From Cydia pomonella (Eukaryota > Arthropoda > Insecta > Lepidoptera > Tortricidae): a DNA stretch of 64,000 bases. Shown piece after piece: positions 11,935-24,100 of this stretch. The translations under genes were made by a program, and so were the position numbers. The notes beneath the pieces were generated by a model, which ran no database searches, was not told where the DNA came from, and was given only the letters and a program-made list of their open reading frames with translations. Positions within the stretch are counted from its first letter, which is position 1; each line of letters opens with the position of its first letter. The DNA is taken from positions 17,340,357-17,404,356 of the forward strand of contig NC_084710.1 of assembly GCF_033807575.1 (NCBI RefSeq), in the 5' to 3' direction.

Positions 11935-12074
11935 AGGATGACTCACGCTAGACCGGGCCGAAGCCGGGTCGGAGCTTCCGGCGCTTATTCGTTTTCTATG
12001 GAAAGTACCACGTGGTAAAATGACGTGTCGGACGCCTCGGCCCGAGCTCGGGCCGGTCTAGCGTGAGTCATCCT
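11935..12074. mobile_element. Fold-back MITE
   Basis: The arms aggatgactcacgctagacc and ggtctagcgtgagtcatcct are perfect inverted complements. The GC-rich subterminal parts (gggccgaagccggg against cccgagctcgggcc) pair imperfectly. Confidence 0.85.
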
Positions 12075-12944
12075 TATTGTTTCGTCCCTGTAGTCAGTTA
12101 CTAAAGTCAGGCAGAAGTGAAAAGCTCTTTTTACCACACCATAGTGAAGAAAATACGAGTATCGTTCTAAATCATCATTTAAAAGTAAATTGTGAAAAAA
12201 AGTCCAAAAGTGAGGTAGCATTGTTAGCTGGTAGAATTGACTGTTAAGTGATAAAAATTACATGTGGATAAATTGCAACTTTTTTAACAGTTTTTGAAGA
12301 ATAAAGAGAGCCTTTACGAGCTGGTATGGTGAAAAGCTCTTTACCCATTCATTGCTAGTCACGACACATTGTCGTTATTCATAGGACTGCGCAACCTAGC
12401 TTGATAACCATTTTATTGGCTCTGCCGTGCCACGCTCAATTCCGTTAACTTATAAGTTAGTTACACGAGTTACGGTTAACTAGTCTAAATCGTCTTTAAA
12501 ACCGTTAAATATACAGCGCGTATTTTTGATATGACCACATAATCAAAGGGCAGTTAGTTTAGGCTGTAATTAACACACGTTCATAGGTTTTATAATAATA
12601 TAGCGACTTACATTTTTTCATAGAAAATAATTCAGTAAGCAATGCATCGATACTTTGTTTTAACTCAAAACGTCTCATTAATGACGCGACGTCACAACTG
12701 TCACAAGTGATCATGATTTACAAAATACATTGTCGCTCGAAAAAAATGCAAAAATTAATTATGGAGACTAAACTGGTAATGAAGACTAAACTTTTACTTT
12801 TTTTTTAACTATATAAATGAGAAAATCATAAAATTAAGTCATGTAACTTAATTTTTCTGCCGACGGCGTCAAGCGCAACTCATTTAACCTGAGTTGCACG
12901 ATATATGCATGACTGCTGGCACAACCAAAAATATATAGATCGTG
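12075..12944. other. No gene recognised
   Basis: AT-rich sequence with short chance ORFs only. The segment at 12226-12310 repeats motifs seen at 5630-5720, partly inverted, and is probably a repeat fragment. Confidence 0.4.
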
Positions 12945-13045
12945 CCTTTCCCCGAAGACGCGTGTCTTGACTCGTATTGTCATGTCATAAATATTAGTCC
13001 GATATGATAAATTTTCGCGCCATCGTGGATGACATGAACTATATT
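12945..13045. mobile_element. Small MITE, ATAGATCGTG family, copy 1
   Basis: The left end atagatcgtgcctttcccc and the right end catcgtggatgacatgaact are diverged inverted repeats, and 'acgcgtgtcttgactcg' and 'tgtcatgtcataaa' lie inside. Relatives lie at 17697-17815 and 60004-60115. Confidence 0.65.
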
Positions 13046-13855
13046 AAAATGCAGTTTTATGTTTCTGCTTCCTTGCATAAACTACAAAGACGGTCTACAT
13101 ACTTGCTACGAACACAAAGATCGTAGCATATCCTTTGACGTTTGTTTGTGCTACGAATTGAAACAGTGAATTGTTACCATTGCTGCCTGAACAAGATTTT
13201 GTTTACTTTCAATTGAAGACTGACTTCTCCATAGATTTTGCCAATGATATATTCAACCGTACATCAGTAATGATAAGGTATACATTTTTATAACAAACAC
13301 CGTGTAGAGAAATTTTGAATATTACGGTTAGGGATTGCAATCCGGTCCGGCGAATCCGGTAATCCGGCCGGATCCGGCACTTTTGAAGAGCTACCGGATC
13401 CGGTATAAATCACCGGATCCGGACCGGATCCGGTAAAATAAAAAAACGCCTAAATACAGCACGCGCTGTGCGTTTTAGACGAGGAAAAGGCGACGGGAGA
13501 GATGTATGAAGTTAAACAGAACATAAAACGAATAAAAAAGTTTGGATTTAGTAAGATATTTTTATATATTTATTATGACGATAAATGGGAACAGAAGAGG
13601 ATTGCTTCTTCTTTCGTGTTGGTGACACGATATGGCGATTACAGAAATACTGTAATAGAAGGAAAAATTAAAGGATGCAGATGCCATGGAAGGCATTTGT
13701 AATTTATGCTAAAGAGAAGGTTAATATTGTGTCATAATGTTGTGATAGGAGATTAATAGTAAACAAATGAGCAGAATTAAGTCGGCGGTACTCTACCGAC
13801 TAGAGTTGGGCTCATCAATATGTGTGAATGAATATATGATATATAGTTTACTCCG

Positions 13856-13857
<2 letters not shown>

Positions 13858-13900
<43 letters not shown>
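13858..13900 (+). repeat. (TA)n microsatellite
   Basis: About 21 uninterrupted TA units inside the hAT element. Confidence 0.9.
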
Positions 13901-13906
<6 letters not shown>

Positions 13907-14200
13907 TATGATAAAATATTGATTCTTTACATTCAATCTTCATCTCCTGGTCATGCTACTCTACGTGTAGCCAATTCTTTATTTGATCCAAGTAACTTTT
14001 CTTAGGGACTCCCTTTCCGCGATGGTTTTCAATCCTACACTCTATTATTTTTCACATAAGATCGTCGTGTCGTGTTTTGTTCCCTATAATTTGACCAATA
14101 TAATTTCCTGTAAATTAAAAAAAAGTTGATTTTTTTAAATCATATAGTCTGCTACATTCTCGGAAAAAAAAATCGTGCAAGATAATACTGGAGCACATTT

Positions 14201-14333
14201 AGGCCGGCGCCCCACTGCTGCGCACGCTACATCCACGGCCCACGTTTTAATAAAAACCGTGGGCAAGCCCACGAAATTTTGTATAGGAACGTGGGTCGTG
14301 TACATAGCGTGCGCTGCAGTGGGGCGCCGGCCT
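14201..14333. mobile_element. Fold-back MITE nested in the hAT element
   Basis: The arms aggccggcgccccactgc and gcagtggggcgccggcct are perfect inverted repeats, with more pairing inside (gcgcacgcta with tagcgtgcgc; cgtgggc with gcccacg). It sits wholly within 13329-14823 and so inserted after that element, or was captured by it. Confidence 0.8.
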
Positions 14334-15359
14334 TAATATCATTTTGGTTAAAAGTAAAATATCTTCTTTTCTTACTAGAATGGATGCTAACGTTACAAAT
14401 AATTCATTCAAAGAATAGTTACAAAAACCTGTCCTCTCAAGGAGTTCCAATCCCCACCCCACATCCCATCGTTGGGCTTTGGAAACTAATCAAATTTATA
14501 ATTGTAATCGAAAATTTGAGCACTTGTGAATGGTTAAATATAATAAATGATTTCATATTTTGTTTTTAAACTGATATAGACATTGTAACACTTTATAGTC
14601 TTTTTACTACTAAGTTCTATTTTATTGTTAAAAAGTTATTTATTAACTTCAAATTATAGATTTAGGAATACGTATTACGCAAAAAACTAGAAAAATATAT
14701 CATTTAATTAACTTTAATATCCCTATACCAAACCGCATCCGGTCCGGCCGGATCCGGCCGGTTTATGACCAAAATCCGGCCGGATCCGGCCGGATTGAAA
14801 ATCAATCCGGTTTGCAAACCCTAATTACGGTAATGTTTATTGCAAGGCAAGTATGCTTATTCCCTTTAGGCTTAGCCGGAATGGGCTTTATGCGACACGC
14901 TTAAAGGAATATGGCTACATATTGCGGTCTAGCTTATTCCTACTACATTTAAGCTTTGTTATTTACTTTAACGGGACGTAATCGCGTATACTTAAGCTCA
15001 AGCTTTATAATTACTTACCTCCGATGTTTCGAGAACGGCATCGTCCCCGTGGTCTTGGAGAAAGATTGGCTAATGATGATAACAACATCTTTTAGCTGCG
15101 CGAGTTTTTAGTATTGCCCTCATTTAACCTGGCGCAGCTGGAAGATGATGTAAATTATCAACTTTATAAATCAAAAATCATACGTCAAAGGTAATTTATG
15201 AGCTTACGTGATAAGTTCGTTAAAGGAAATAATAAAGTGTGAAAATCGTGAAACTTTAAATCAGTATTTTAGGTTTGCGCAAAATCAACAAGCAACATTT
15301 ACATAATGGTGCGGTATTCAACATTTGGCCAGCTCTTGATCTTGACATGCTAATTTTAT

Positions 15360-15490
15360 ACCACGTCGATGGCTAACAAGCATACAGCCTGTCTGATGGT
15401 AAGCAATCACCGTAGCTTATGGACGCCTGCAACTCCAGATGTGTTACATGTGGGTTCCGAATCCTTAAAAACCTGTACTTACACTCCTTT
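15360..15490 (+). mobile_element. Lepidopteran interspersed repeat, copy 2
   Basis: This is a diverged copy of 10697-10850, sharing 'aacaagcatacagcc', 'ctgatggtaagcaatc' and 'cctgcaactccaga'. Confidence 0.6.
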
Positions 15491-15834
15491 TTTGAAGAAC
15501 TCCATACGTAGATCCTCGGGAAAACCTGCATGCCTGATGCTAATCTTAAATTTCTGTTGCTTTAATGGTGGCATTTTTTTTACAAATATTTAGCTTAACC
15601 CTTCTTTGGATGGTGATGAAATTTTCCAGCATAACATTGTCCTATTAATTAAAGGTAGTTTTGCGGGTGATAGAAATTTATTTTAAGACGGTCATGTTTC
15701 AACAACAGTACAGCGTGAAATGGAACGTAGTTGTGATTTAAAAAAAATAAACATAATTTTGACATTTCAATTTTTAACACGCTTTTATTAGGTCGACCTG
15801 TATGTAACTATGTAATGGAATCTAAGGTAACTAA

Positions 15835-16165
15835 TTTAACCATCTTCCAAGGATCGTAGCGTCATGAAAATTGGCAGCTGTATGTAATTCTGATGACAAT
15901 ACAATAATATGGTACTGTCGAACTGATCTAATGATGGAGCCGGAAGATATGAACAGGAACTTCATGATGGAACATCGTATCATAGCTGTGTTTGGATTCG
16001 TTACAAAAGTCTTGTAATGAACTTTGACCACGATTAGATTTCAAGGTTCGACGATGAAGCCGCAGATATGCACTGGCATTCCATGATGGAATATCGTATC
16101 ATAGTCGTGTTTGCACTTGTGAGAAAGGTCACGTAATGGACTTTGAACACGATCAGGTTTCAAGG
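15835..16165 (+). repeat. Retroelement tail with an internal half-unit repeat
   Basis: 'tctgatgacaatacaataat' with 'atgatggagccggaagatat' resembles the 3' region of a LINE that also appears at 40840-41210 and 59500-59790. The segment 'catgatggaacatcgtatcatag' through 'aacacgatcaggttt' occurs twice in tandem (about 15960-16045 and 16080-16165). Confidence 0.5.
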
Positions 16166-16899
16166 ATATAACAAACCTATTATATATTGACTTGGAAGTT
16201 TTTCAGTTAAATTTTTTGATTTTACGTGCTTTTATAAAAGCGTGATTTTCTAGTGTTTTTTAAACTATTATTTTATTTATTCGCGGGCTCGCCGTGTCGC
16301 GCCATTTACGAAAACTGTTGACCTTGTATTCTATATTCTGAACGATACTGCACTGCGAAAATATTGATATTTGCGGAATAATTAATGTGTATCAGGTATG
16401 TCATTTAATATTATGTTACTTTATGTGATGGAAATTTCCATCATTATGCAACAACTTCACTAGTAAAGTATGGCGAATTATTTATTAGTAATGACCTGTG
16501 GTAATGACCAAGTGATCGAAGCATTTTCATTTGAGCATGGCCAAAAAACCCCGGATTTTCGGATTTCCGACTGTTTTCACATTTCTTAATCGATTCTCGT
16601 TGAAATGTTGTGAGCAGCTCAATTAATTTGAATGATTTTAATGTTGAGACAGGTTCGTAATTTCTGAAAGATATTGTTTCTATTAGTTATTATCTTATAC
16701 CTTTAAACGAGCAATTCTTGTATATATATTTATATATAAATATATTTCTGCGATCTCGGAAACGGCTCTAACGATTTCGCTGAAATTTGGTATATGGGGG
16801 TTTTTGGGTGTATACAATATATCTAGATTAGTCTTATGTTTGGGAAAACGCGTGTTTTCGAGTTTTCATGCGTTTTTCTTTCGACGCAGAATATGGTCG

Positions 16900-17155
16900 C
16901 TAATTTCGTGTTGCCGGTCACTGTCCGTCTGGTCCAGCGGGTTAAGACGCGGACTGCTAAACGAGTGTTACGGGTTCGAATCTCGTCCGGTGACTAACTT
17001 TTGTTTTTTTTTTATATGTTCAAGTTTATATATATTTTTTTAATTTTTATTGTTTTAGACAAGTTTAATTTAGTAAAAAATGTAGTTAAGATTATCACCT
17101 ATACACCACCATATTACAATAAATAGTTATAACCGAGCAAAGCTCGGTCGCCCAG
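16900..17155 (+). mobile_element. tRNA-derived SINE (tRNA-Ser-like head)
   Basis: A tRNA-like head covers 16917-16994. The acceptor arms gtcactg and cggtgac pair at most positions, the A box is tggtccagcgg (16930-16940), the B box is gggttcgaatc (16972-16982), and the anticodon-loop-like ctgctaa would read GCT. The anticodon stem does not pair and the long variable arm of a real tRNA-Ser is missing, so this is a SINE head rather than a functional tRNA. The copy ends near the 'accgagcaaagctcggtcgc' motif at 17130-17150, common at the ends of lepidopteran retroelements. Confidence 0.65.
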
Positions 17156-17696
17156 GTACTTTATAATTAAAACTAGTGAATAAATTAAGTAGATGAAAGT
17201 CTATGCCAGAAATGCCAGGATAAGATAATAAGTGAAACTGTCCCCAGCGAGTTCCCTAGCGAAAACATCAAACAACAAAACAGCGAAGCCCTAGGCTTGT
17301 AGTTTTTATGCAAAATTTCTAAATAGAAATCAGATTTCTTTTTTTTTTCTAGCCAGCCGATTTCTATTTTCTACGTGCATCATAAATAATACATATATAT
17401 ATGGAGCATTTACTAAAGAAAATGTTTTAAGTGTAAAATAATGACATCAAACCTGTTTAATTTATTTAGTACATAGGTACTACGCTTAAGGTCAGAGTTT
17501 GCACAATGATGAAAATTTCCATCATATTAAAAAATAGACATATTTCGTAAATCTTACCTTATATCCTTATATAATTGTTTTTACCTTTTTATCGATATGT
17601 CAGATTATCGGAGGTCAACTAACATTATCCTGATTTATTAAAAAAAAAACCATGCAAAGAAGGGTTAAAAATAGGTTGACCACATTTTTTACTGCG
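17156..17696. other. No gene recognised
   Basis: AT-rich sequence with no supported exon or element boundary. Confidence 0.35.
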
Positions 17697-17815
17697 GCAT
17701 ATAGATCGTTTCATTCACGAAGATGCGTGCCTTGGTTCGTAATGTCATGTCATTAAAGGTTAGATTTAAGAAATCTGCGCGTCATCGTGGATGACACGAA
17801 CTATGTCGTTGATAA
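17697..17815. mobile_element. Small MITE, ATAGATCGTG family, copy 2
   Basis: The left end atagatcgtttcattcacga and the right end tcgtggatgacacgaactat are inverted repeats. The interior 'atgcgtgccttggttcg' and 'tgtcatgtcattaaaggtta' match the copies at 12945 and 60004. Confidence 0.75.
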
Positions 17816-18528
17816 TTTTAACAAACGTATGCATTTGCGTATCAAAACCAAAGGAGAACATTTTGAAGACAACACGTTTTGTTTTAGTACCATGATTGTA
17901 GTTTTAATTTGACGTGGAAATAAGAAAAATATTCCTAAAAAAATACGTATTATATATATATATAACACGAATTTTATAGTTTTGTTTGGAACTATATCTA
18001 CCTAAAGGGAAATAATAGCAATTAAATAAAAAAAATATTATTTTTAAACCATTTCTTTCCCACATATCTTCTTAACCTTTATAACATGTCAATTTCTACT
18101 TATTTAATACATGAAAAATATATGTACAGATATTTTATTTTATTTACAATTTATTATCTGAGTATTTTATTCGACCATATAATTTATAATAAACTTAGGC
18201 TATTCTTTGAGACGTATATATTTACATCACAGTAAGTATTATTTTAAAATTGCTGTCAAATTTAATTTAATTAGGCATTTATAAATATATTACATACAAT
18301 ACAAAAAAAAGTAATAATTTTATGTTTTAGGTTGTACCTCGAATGTCTATATATTACTTAATGATACAGTTTTGAACATATATATTCTGTATTTATAATA
18401 TCATACGTCATTAAACAGACATATAATTAATACAAAATAAGTACAGCGAGCTGGAAAATTGCATGCATACATCATAAACTTAAATTAATTAGTTAAATAA
18501 AGATAAATTCACTGGCTTTAATAGTATT

Positions 18529-18741
18529 CGTCAACGACACAAAATTACGTGCACAAAGTCAGACACAGCACTGCGTGAAAAAAGTGTATTTGGCATGGCG
18601 AATACATTGTATAATAAGTTACCTGACAAAATAATAGAATCAGACATGCCTAAATTTAAGATATACTTGTTAGACTTTTTAATAAAAAAAGGATTTTACT
18701 CAATTAAAGAATATTTAGATTATAAGCCATATCTATATTAA
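18529..18741 (+). pseudogene. C-terminal end of a Jockey-type LINE reverse transcriptase ORF, 5'-truncated
   Basis: An open frame of 70 residues ends at a TAA at 18739-18741. It shows the pattern seen at the C-terminus of lepidopteran Jockey-clade pol proteins: FGMANTLYNKLPD followed by FKIYLLDFLIKKGFYSIKEY. No start codon or upstream RT domain is present within the copy, so it is a truncated insertion that cannot encode an active enzyme. The 3'UTR follows to about 18885 and ends in repeated TTGA units (18885-18914), the usual tail of this class. Confidence 0.75.
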
Positions 18742-18914
18742 ATTTACTGTAATGTAATTCATGCATGCTGCATGCTTAGGTTAAGATAATTTTTGTATAA
18801 TATTTGCATGCCCAATCGCAGGCTGAATACACTGTTCGTAAAAATGTATTTAAGATCCACCTGACTGTATTTTAGCAAATAAATGATTTGATTGATTGAT
18901 TGATTGATTGATGA
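18742..18914 (+). mobile_element. LINE 3'UTR with (TTGA)n tail
   Basis: This is the continuation of the LINE fragment at 18529. It contains 'gcaaataaatgatttgattg' and about seven TTGA/TGAT units. Confidence 0.75.
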
Positions 18915-19009
18915 ATTCATACTTATACTAATAGTTTATTGATAATATAAATTACAGATCCGGCTTACATGACTAATATAACTTAAATGTAGATAAATAA
19001 ATAAACAAA

Positions 19010-19695
19010 TATTATCGTGACATTCTTACACAAATTGACTAAGTTCACGGTAAGCTGAGGAGGCTTGTGTTGTAGGTACTCAGACAACGATATACACCGT
19101 GTTTTTTTGATTTCCGTTAATTTAAAGGGTGCATTCCTGAGCTTAAATTAAGTGACTTTCTTAAAGACACCGGTATTCTGATTAAGTCCATTTCGGAGAT
19201 GATGAATAAATTATTTTTATCTTATAAGTCCCTTACGAGCGTATACACTTGCCTTACGGCCTGTTCACATATTGATTAGTGTTTAGTACGAGTGTGTACA
19301 TGTTGCTACTTAACGTTACTACTATCTTGGACGATCAATGTTCAAATTGACATTGATATGTCACAATTTTCAATTGTTTGGCTGAATTAAATGTAATGCC
19401 CGTGTTACAACAACGCTATATGCAACATTAAATTATTTTTTATATAAATGAAAACAATAAAAAAGTTATAACTATGCCATTTAGTTTCCTTAAACGTACT
19501 TACCCATACCCTGGAGTTAACGGAATTCAATAAAAACACGGTGTATATCATATATAAAGACTTAAAAACATAGAAAACATCCATGTCTTAAGAACAAATA
19601 TCTCTGCTCATCACACAAATAAATGACCTTACCGGGTTTCGAACCCAGAACCATCGGCTTTATATGCAGGGTCACTACCCACTAAGCCAGACCGG
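19010..19695 (-). mobile_element. tRNA-derived SINE split by a nested MITE
   Basis: Read on the minus strand, the head at about 19550-19695 has an A-box-like 'tggcttagtgggtagtgacc' and a B-box 'gggttcgaaacccgg'. The other part of the same SINE, with 'ggcttgtgttgt' on the plus strand and 'cattcttacacaaattga', lies at 19010-19092. The two halves are separated by the element at 19093-19545, and together they read as one continuous SINE. Confidence 0.7.
19093..19545. mobile_element. MITE inserted in a SINE
   Basis: The terminal inverted repeats are tacaccgtgtttttttgatt on the left and a right end that reads, reversed, tacaccgtgtttttattgaa. Both continue into ttccgttaa. The bases next to both ends are TA, consistent with a TA target duplication of Tc1/mariner-type elements. 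The 453-bp interior has no transposase ORF. Confidence 0.7.
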
Positions 19696-20254
19696 TCGTC
19701 AAATTAATAAGTATACAAGATTCATACATTTTAGGAAAATTTACGGATTCTATTAACAAGTAATTATTATTAAAACTCATTAATAAAGTGGCACTTTTGC
19801 AACTGGGTGGTCTATTCATGCATGGTAACAGATACTCCACTCGTTAAGTAAGGAAACTCGACTGTATTATTATGTAGGTACCCTTTACGTTTTAAGGGTA
19901 ACATTGTACTAAGATGTCGTCTGCCATTCTAATCACATCAGAAACCATAAGAAAGGTATTTGCTCCAAGTGTTATTATAATGTATGATGTAGCGGACTAC
20001 ATTATTTGACCATTTCTCCATCATCAATTATTTGTGAATGTATATGTGAATTTTGAAGTAGTCTGCATAGGTAGGTATGTTACCTCTGTTATCATAGGAA
20101 TAAGGATGTGTTTTAATACCTATATATGCCCACTTTGACAGTTACAAGCACAAATTTACAACGCATTTTTAATAGTTGATTATTTAACAGTAAAACAAGA
20201 AAACATCAGAAATTAATCGATCTTTATCTAGTGTCTGAAAAGTAAAGCAGAAAT

Positions 20255-20317
20255 TAAATAACACTTGCACAGTCTGTGCTATCAAAATCTATGCGGAGTT
20301 AGCTTGGTCTGACTCTA
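20255..20317. mobile_element. MITE, AGAGTC-terminated family, partial copy 3
   Basis: Only the right half is preserved: 'tgctatcaaaatctatgcgg' then 'gttagcttggtctgactcta'. Confidence 0.5.
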
Positions 20318-21039
20318 AAATGCTTTCCCACTATAACCGGGATGCTATAAGACCTTCGAATCCTTCACTTTTTTGGGCTTTCAAGTAAGATTGATTGTTT
20401 ATTTACTATTCGTAAAATATTTATATTTATAAGTACATACTCGTAAAATAATAAGTAAATATAACACAATACTTTGTTTCATTCTGATATCATGTTCAAT
20501 TAGGCTTATCACTGCAATAATACATTAATATTTTTATGATACATGTACATGTATATATATTTATTTTTTATATTTTCGATATTTTTTTATATTATATATA
20601 TATCGCATAATTTAAATATACTTCTTGATACTGAGTCAAGGTATTAAAAATGATAATAGAATACCCGTTGTAATTTATATAATTTTATATAGGTACCATT
20701 ATCTAAAACATTTTCTTATTTTTTGATTGTTATATTAGTATCAAACCGTAATAATTTTGAATCTAGTAAGTAAACAACGTTAAGTTATATAAATTGGCAA
20801 TAAATTCAATAGCTCTTTTGCGACAAAAGGAACTTAAAATACAACAGACACATACTGAGAACTGCAAAAAGCAGGAATCTGCCTTATGAGTTATGACAAA
20901 CTTTACATTGCACATTCATTTACATTTTAAAAGCCAACCGTCACTACGTTTGATCGACCAATCAGTTTAAGCGTAGAGATCTTGCGGGGTGAGGTAAGGT
21001 CGCGGGGGGTGGGCGCGTCATATCCACGTGCGTTCGACT
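20318..21039. other. 3' flank of the receptor gene; AT-rich
   Basis: There is no coding exon. The part from about 20985 to 21086 is markedly GC-rich and lies directly 3' of the receptor stop codon, so it is probably 3'UTR. I could not choose a poly(A) site. Confidence 0.4.
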
Positions 21040-21086
21040 TCAGTCGTCGCTCGCTCGCCGGGCGCGGCTGACGCGCGGCGCCTTTG

Positions 21087-21145
21087 TCAGGTGGACATCA
21101 CCATTGTATTGTTGTACGTGCTGTGCATCGACATTCTGATCGTAC
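21087..21145 (-). CDS. TkR99D: TkR99D last coding exon (C-terminus)
   Basis: The acceptor is cttcccgcag, followed by 59 coding nt to a TGA at 21087-21089. In the phase supplied by the preceding exon it reads TIRMSMHSTYNNTMVMST, a Ser/Thr-rich tail suited to kinase phosphorylation. Fifteen of its 18 sense codons end in G or C, unlike the alternative frame (YDQNVDAQHV...), which stays open to 21040 but has ordinary third-position use and needs a different phase. Confidence 0.65.
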
Positions 21146-24100
21146 CTGCGGGAAGAGAATGTAATTAAGGAAAACGTCTCCGTTGCTAATGAATGTATAG
21201 CAATTGGCCTTTGGTACTTTATTTGAGTCATATTTGTGAAAAAATTAGGGAATTATGCGGTGAAAAAATATAATTTCACCAATGGGCACTTAAATCTGAT
21301 AGCTCTTTATAATACATTGTGATTATTTATCATAAACACATTTAATATACTTAGAAGAACAAAAACATACTCATGCAAATGATTCTGCTATGACATGTGT
21401 GCAACGTAATTTGTCTACAATAAACATATATTATGCAAATAAAAATAAAAACAAAAGCATGGAACGGAATGGAATAGATGTCGAAGTGAAATATCACGTT
21501 TCCAATATGTTAATGCTGTACCTACATGGTAATCTACTGATGATAAAAGTAAAATAATCTTATTTAGACTTTTCGTGACTTCATTTTCGGACGAGTCCCA
21601 CGTTTGGGCGCCAAGTACACCTGTTTCCTCAAATATCAAATCTGATGTCATTAATATTATTATAAATAATTGATATCTCGACTTTTCGTGATTTCATTTC
21701 TGCGTTTCGCGTGGCGTACGTTTGGGCGTCAAATATGAATTTATTTTCTGCTTGTTATGTTAAATTTGTCGTCACCGTTGTATCATATTAATAGCAGGTA
21801 ATTTCTTGTAAGCTTCTGTGAATGGAACGAAGCAAACAAATGGCGTGTTGTCATAGGTATCAAGCTATAAAAGTAACTTTTTTTTTACAAAAGCAGGTAC
21901 AATCAGACTACAATTATTTTCGTTCTGACGAGATTACATGAGTTGATTACATGATTAAAATATACGTATGGTTAATGTTTGGAAGTAGAACATGTTAGTG
22001 AGTACCTATATTTATTGTTAAATTAGTTCTTCGTTACAATAGCAAAATAGTCCTAGTAAGAAAAAACTTTGTGGTAGAACACAGTTGTTAATGCATGGAA
22101 TAATCAAAAAAAAAGAAATCGGAAATTATTGTGTTGTAAATACTGATAATAATTTAATAAATTGTTTAAGAAATAGCAAAAATATTTCTTTTCTTTCGTC
22201 GAACACTGTAAATTATTAAATTATATACCTGTTAGTTTAAGCATAAGAGTAAATGTAAAAATTCTAAAACATGGGGCATCTTTGACTGTAAAAAATACTA
22301 CATCATTTGAAATATCTCGGTCCCAAAAAGAACTCTATATTTTGAAGATGGACATCTATCAATCTCGCAATATCATTGCATTGATTTAGAACTATAAATA
22401 AGTATGCAGCAATCAAGGTACGAGTAAGCATAATATTTTATTATTCACTGATATTAATGCCAATCACGATATTTTTAGAACTTAATTCAAAATTCCATAC
22501 GATCTGATATATGTAAATCTATAGTTTTTCTTTGTATTAGAAATAATTAAAGCGACCTAGACATGTCTTTTCATTAAAAAAAAAACACTTGAAAAATGAG
22601 TCATAGCAAATATGTAGCAATTATAAATCATATACGATTATTTACATTCTTTTTTTTCAATAAGTGATATAAACTTTTTTTTTTTCAGTTATTCTCAATA
22701 CAAATACACGTCAAGGTTATTTACTTATTTTCTAATGCAAAAAAACGAAGTATAGACGTCACCAAAAGATTGGCATGCAGATTAGGCATTTTAAGGAGCT
22801 GGAGTTATTAATCAAAATTCTGATTTCAGCATGATTATGTAGATGTCTTTAGGCGACAGTTAATTCAAGCGAGAATTAGCAAGCACAACCAACGTCGAAT
22901 TCGCCTACCTACTGATGAACTACCAACAATTCAAGACAAAGGGAATTTTAGAACAATTTTGAATTCTCAAAATAACTAATACTGGCATACTGCTTTCTTC
23001 AACATAGGTTTGATGTGTGTTTGATACGTGTTTGATAATAACTATAGCCTGGCGTACCAAACTATCAGTAGAAAAAAGGTTCGAAATTCAAGTGGTGTAC
23101 CTACATAGGTATAAGAGATAAGTATGAGAGATTAAATTTCGTTTACAAATTTAAAATTTCCCGCTTTTGTTTTATTCACTAAACTGATTTGCTATACATA
23201 GCTTTTTTTTAAATACTTACTTACTAGTTTGGTACAATGAACCAAAATGAGTATTGGCGTCCAACACAAGAGCACGCCATTTTACCCGGTCCTGCGCGGT
23301 TCACACCAGTTTTCACTGACGCCGAGCTCACGGAGATCTACCTCCACTCTAACCGCCCACCGATACTTAGGATGACCTACAGGACGGCGTCCAGTCAGTT
23401 GACCCAAATATGCCCTCTTTACAGCACGATGTTCATCCATTATTTCGAGGTGGTCCAGCCAACGGAGACGATGTGCTTTGGTTTCGGCTATTCGGTTCGG
23501 CTATGAGTTCTTCGATTTAGACATTTTTCCAAATCTTCTAACTGCCATCGTCTGAATCTTTCTTAAAACCTTGTCTGTGACGAGAAGAATACCTTACTCA
23601 AATCGCCCTAAATGATGCACTTTTATTCCTCTTCGTTCAATTGGACAGGCTAAAGAACTAAGTCATACTGCCATAGTAGGGATTTATTTTCATTATAATG
23701 AAACAAGTATGTATTTAATTTCAGATATATTAATATGAATCATTTAAAACTTCTGCTGCGGATAATAATGTTATATTAGGTATATTCCAGAAGTAATGTT
23801 ATCGGTGATATATTTCTAAATACTCGTAGCTTGGGTAAACGTGGGTAGGACAGGGCTGGAATCGGTCTTTTTACATTGACGTTTCGTGGGATGTCGAAGT
23901 GATGTAAACCGGTACTATGGCTGTTCCCGCGCGAATCACTTTCCATATGCGTAGCGTTATTTTAAGCAGTAGTAAACATATATTTCAAAAGGTTTCAGAG
24001 TGTGAGACTTCTATATGCCAGTAGTATTTATTTATGATCCATACAATAACACCAATAAATTACCAAATTACACCTCCTACTTGTGTATTTTGTTTGCATG

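Larger units (their letters stand above)
13329..14823. mobile_element. Non-autonomous hAT-type transposon with 8-bp target duplication
   Basis: The element starts tagggattgcaatccgg and ends ccggtttgcaaaccct(a), which are inverted repeats of the hAT type. It is flanked on both sides by the identical 8-bp sequence attacggt (13321-13328 and 14824-14831), the target duplication length expected for hAT. The subterminal regions are dense in CCGGATCCGG-type units on both sides (about 13340-13435 and 14725-14810). The 1.5-kb interior holds a (TA)n run, a nested hairpin (14201-14333) and a 66-codon ORF without transposase motifs, so it must depend on a transposase made elsewhere. Confidence 0.85.

Noticed and set aside
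16917..16994. A functional tRNA-Ser gene
   Set aside because: The A and B boxes are good, but the anticodon stem does not pair and the long variable arm is missing. It heads a SINE body.
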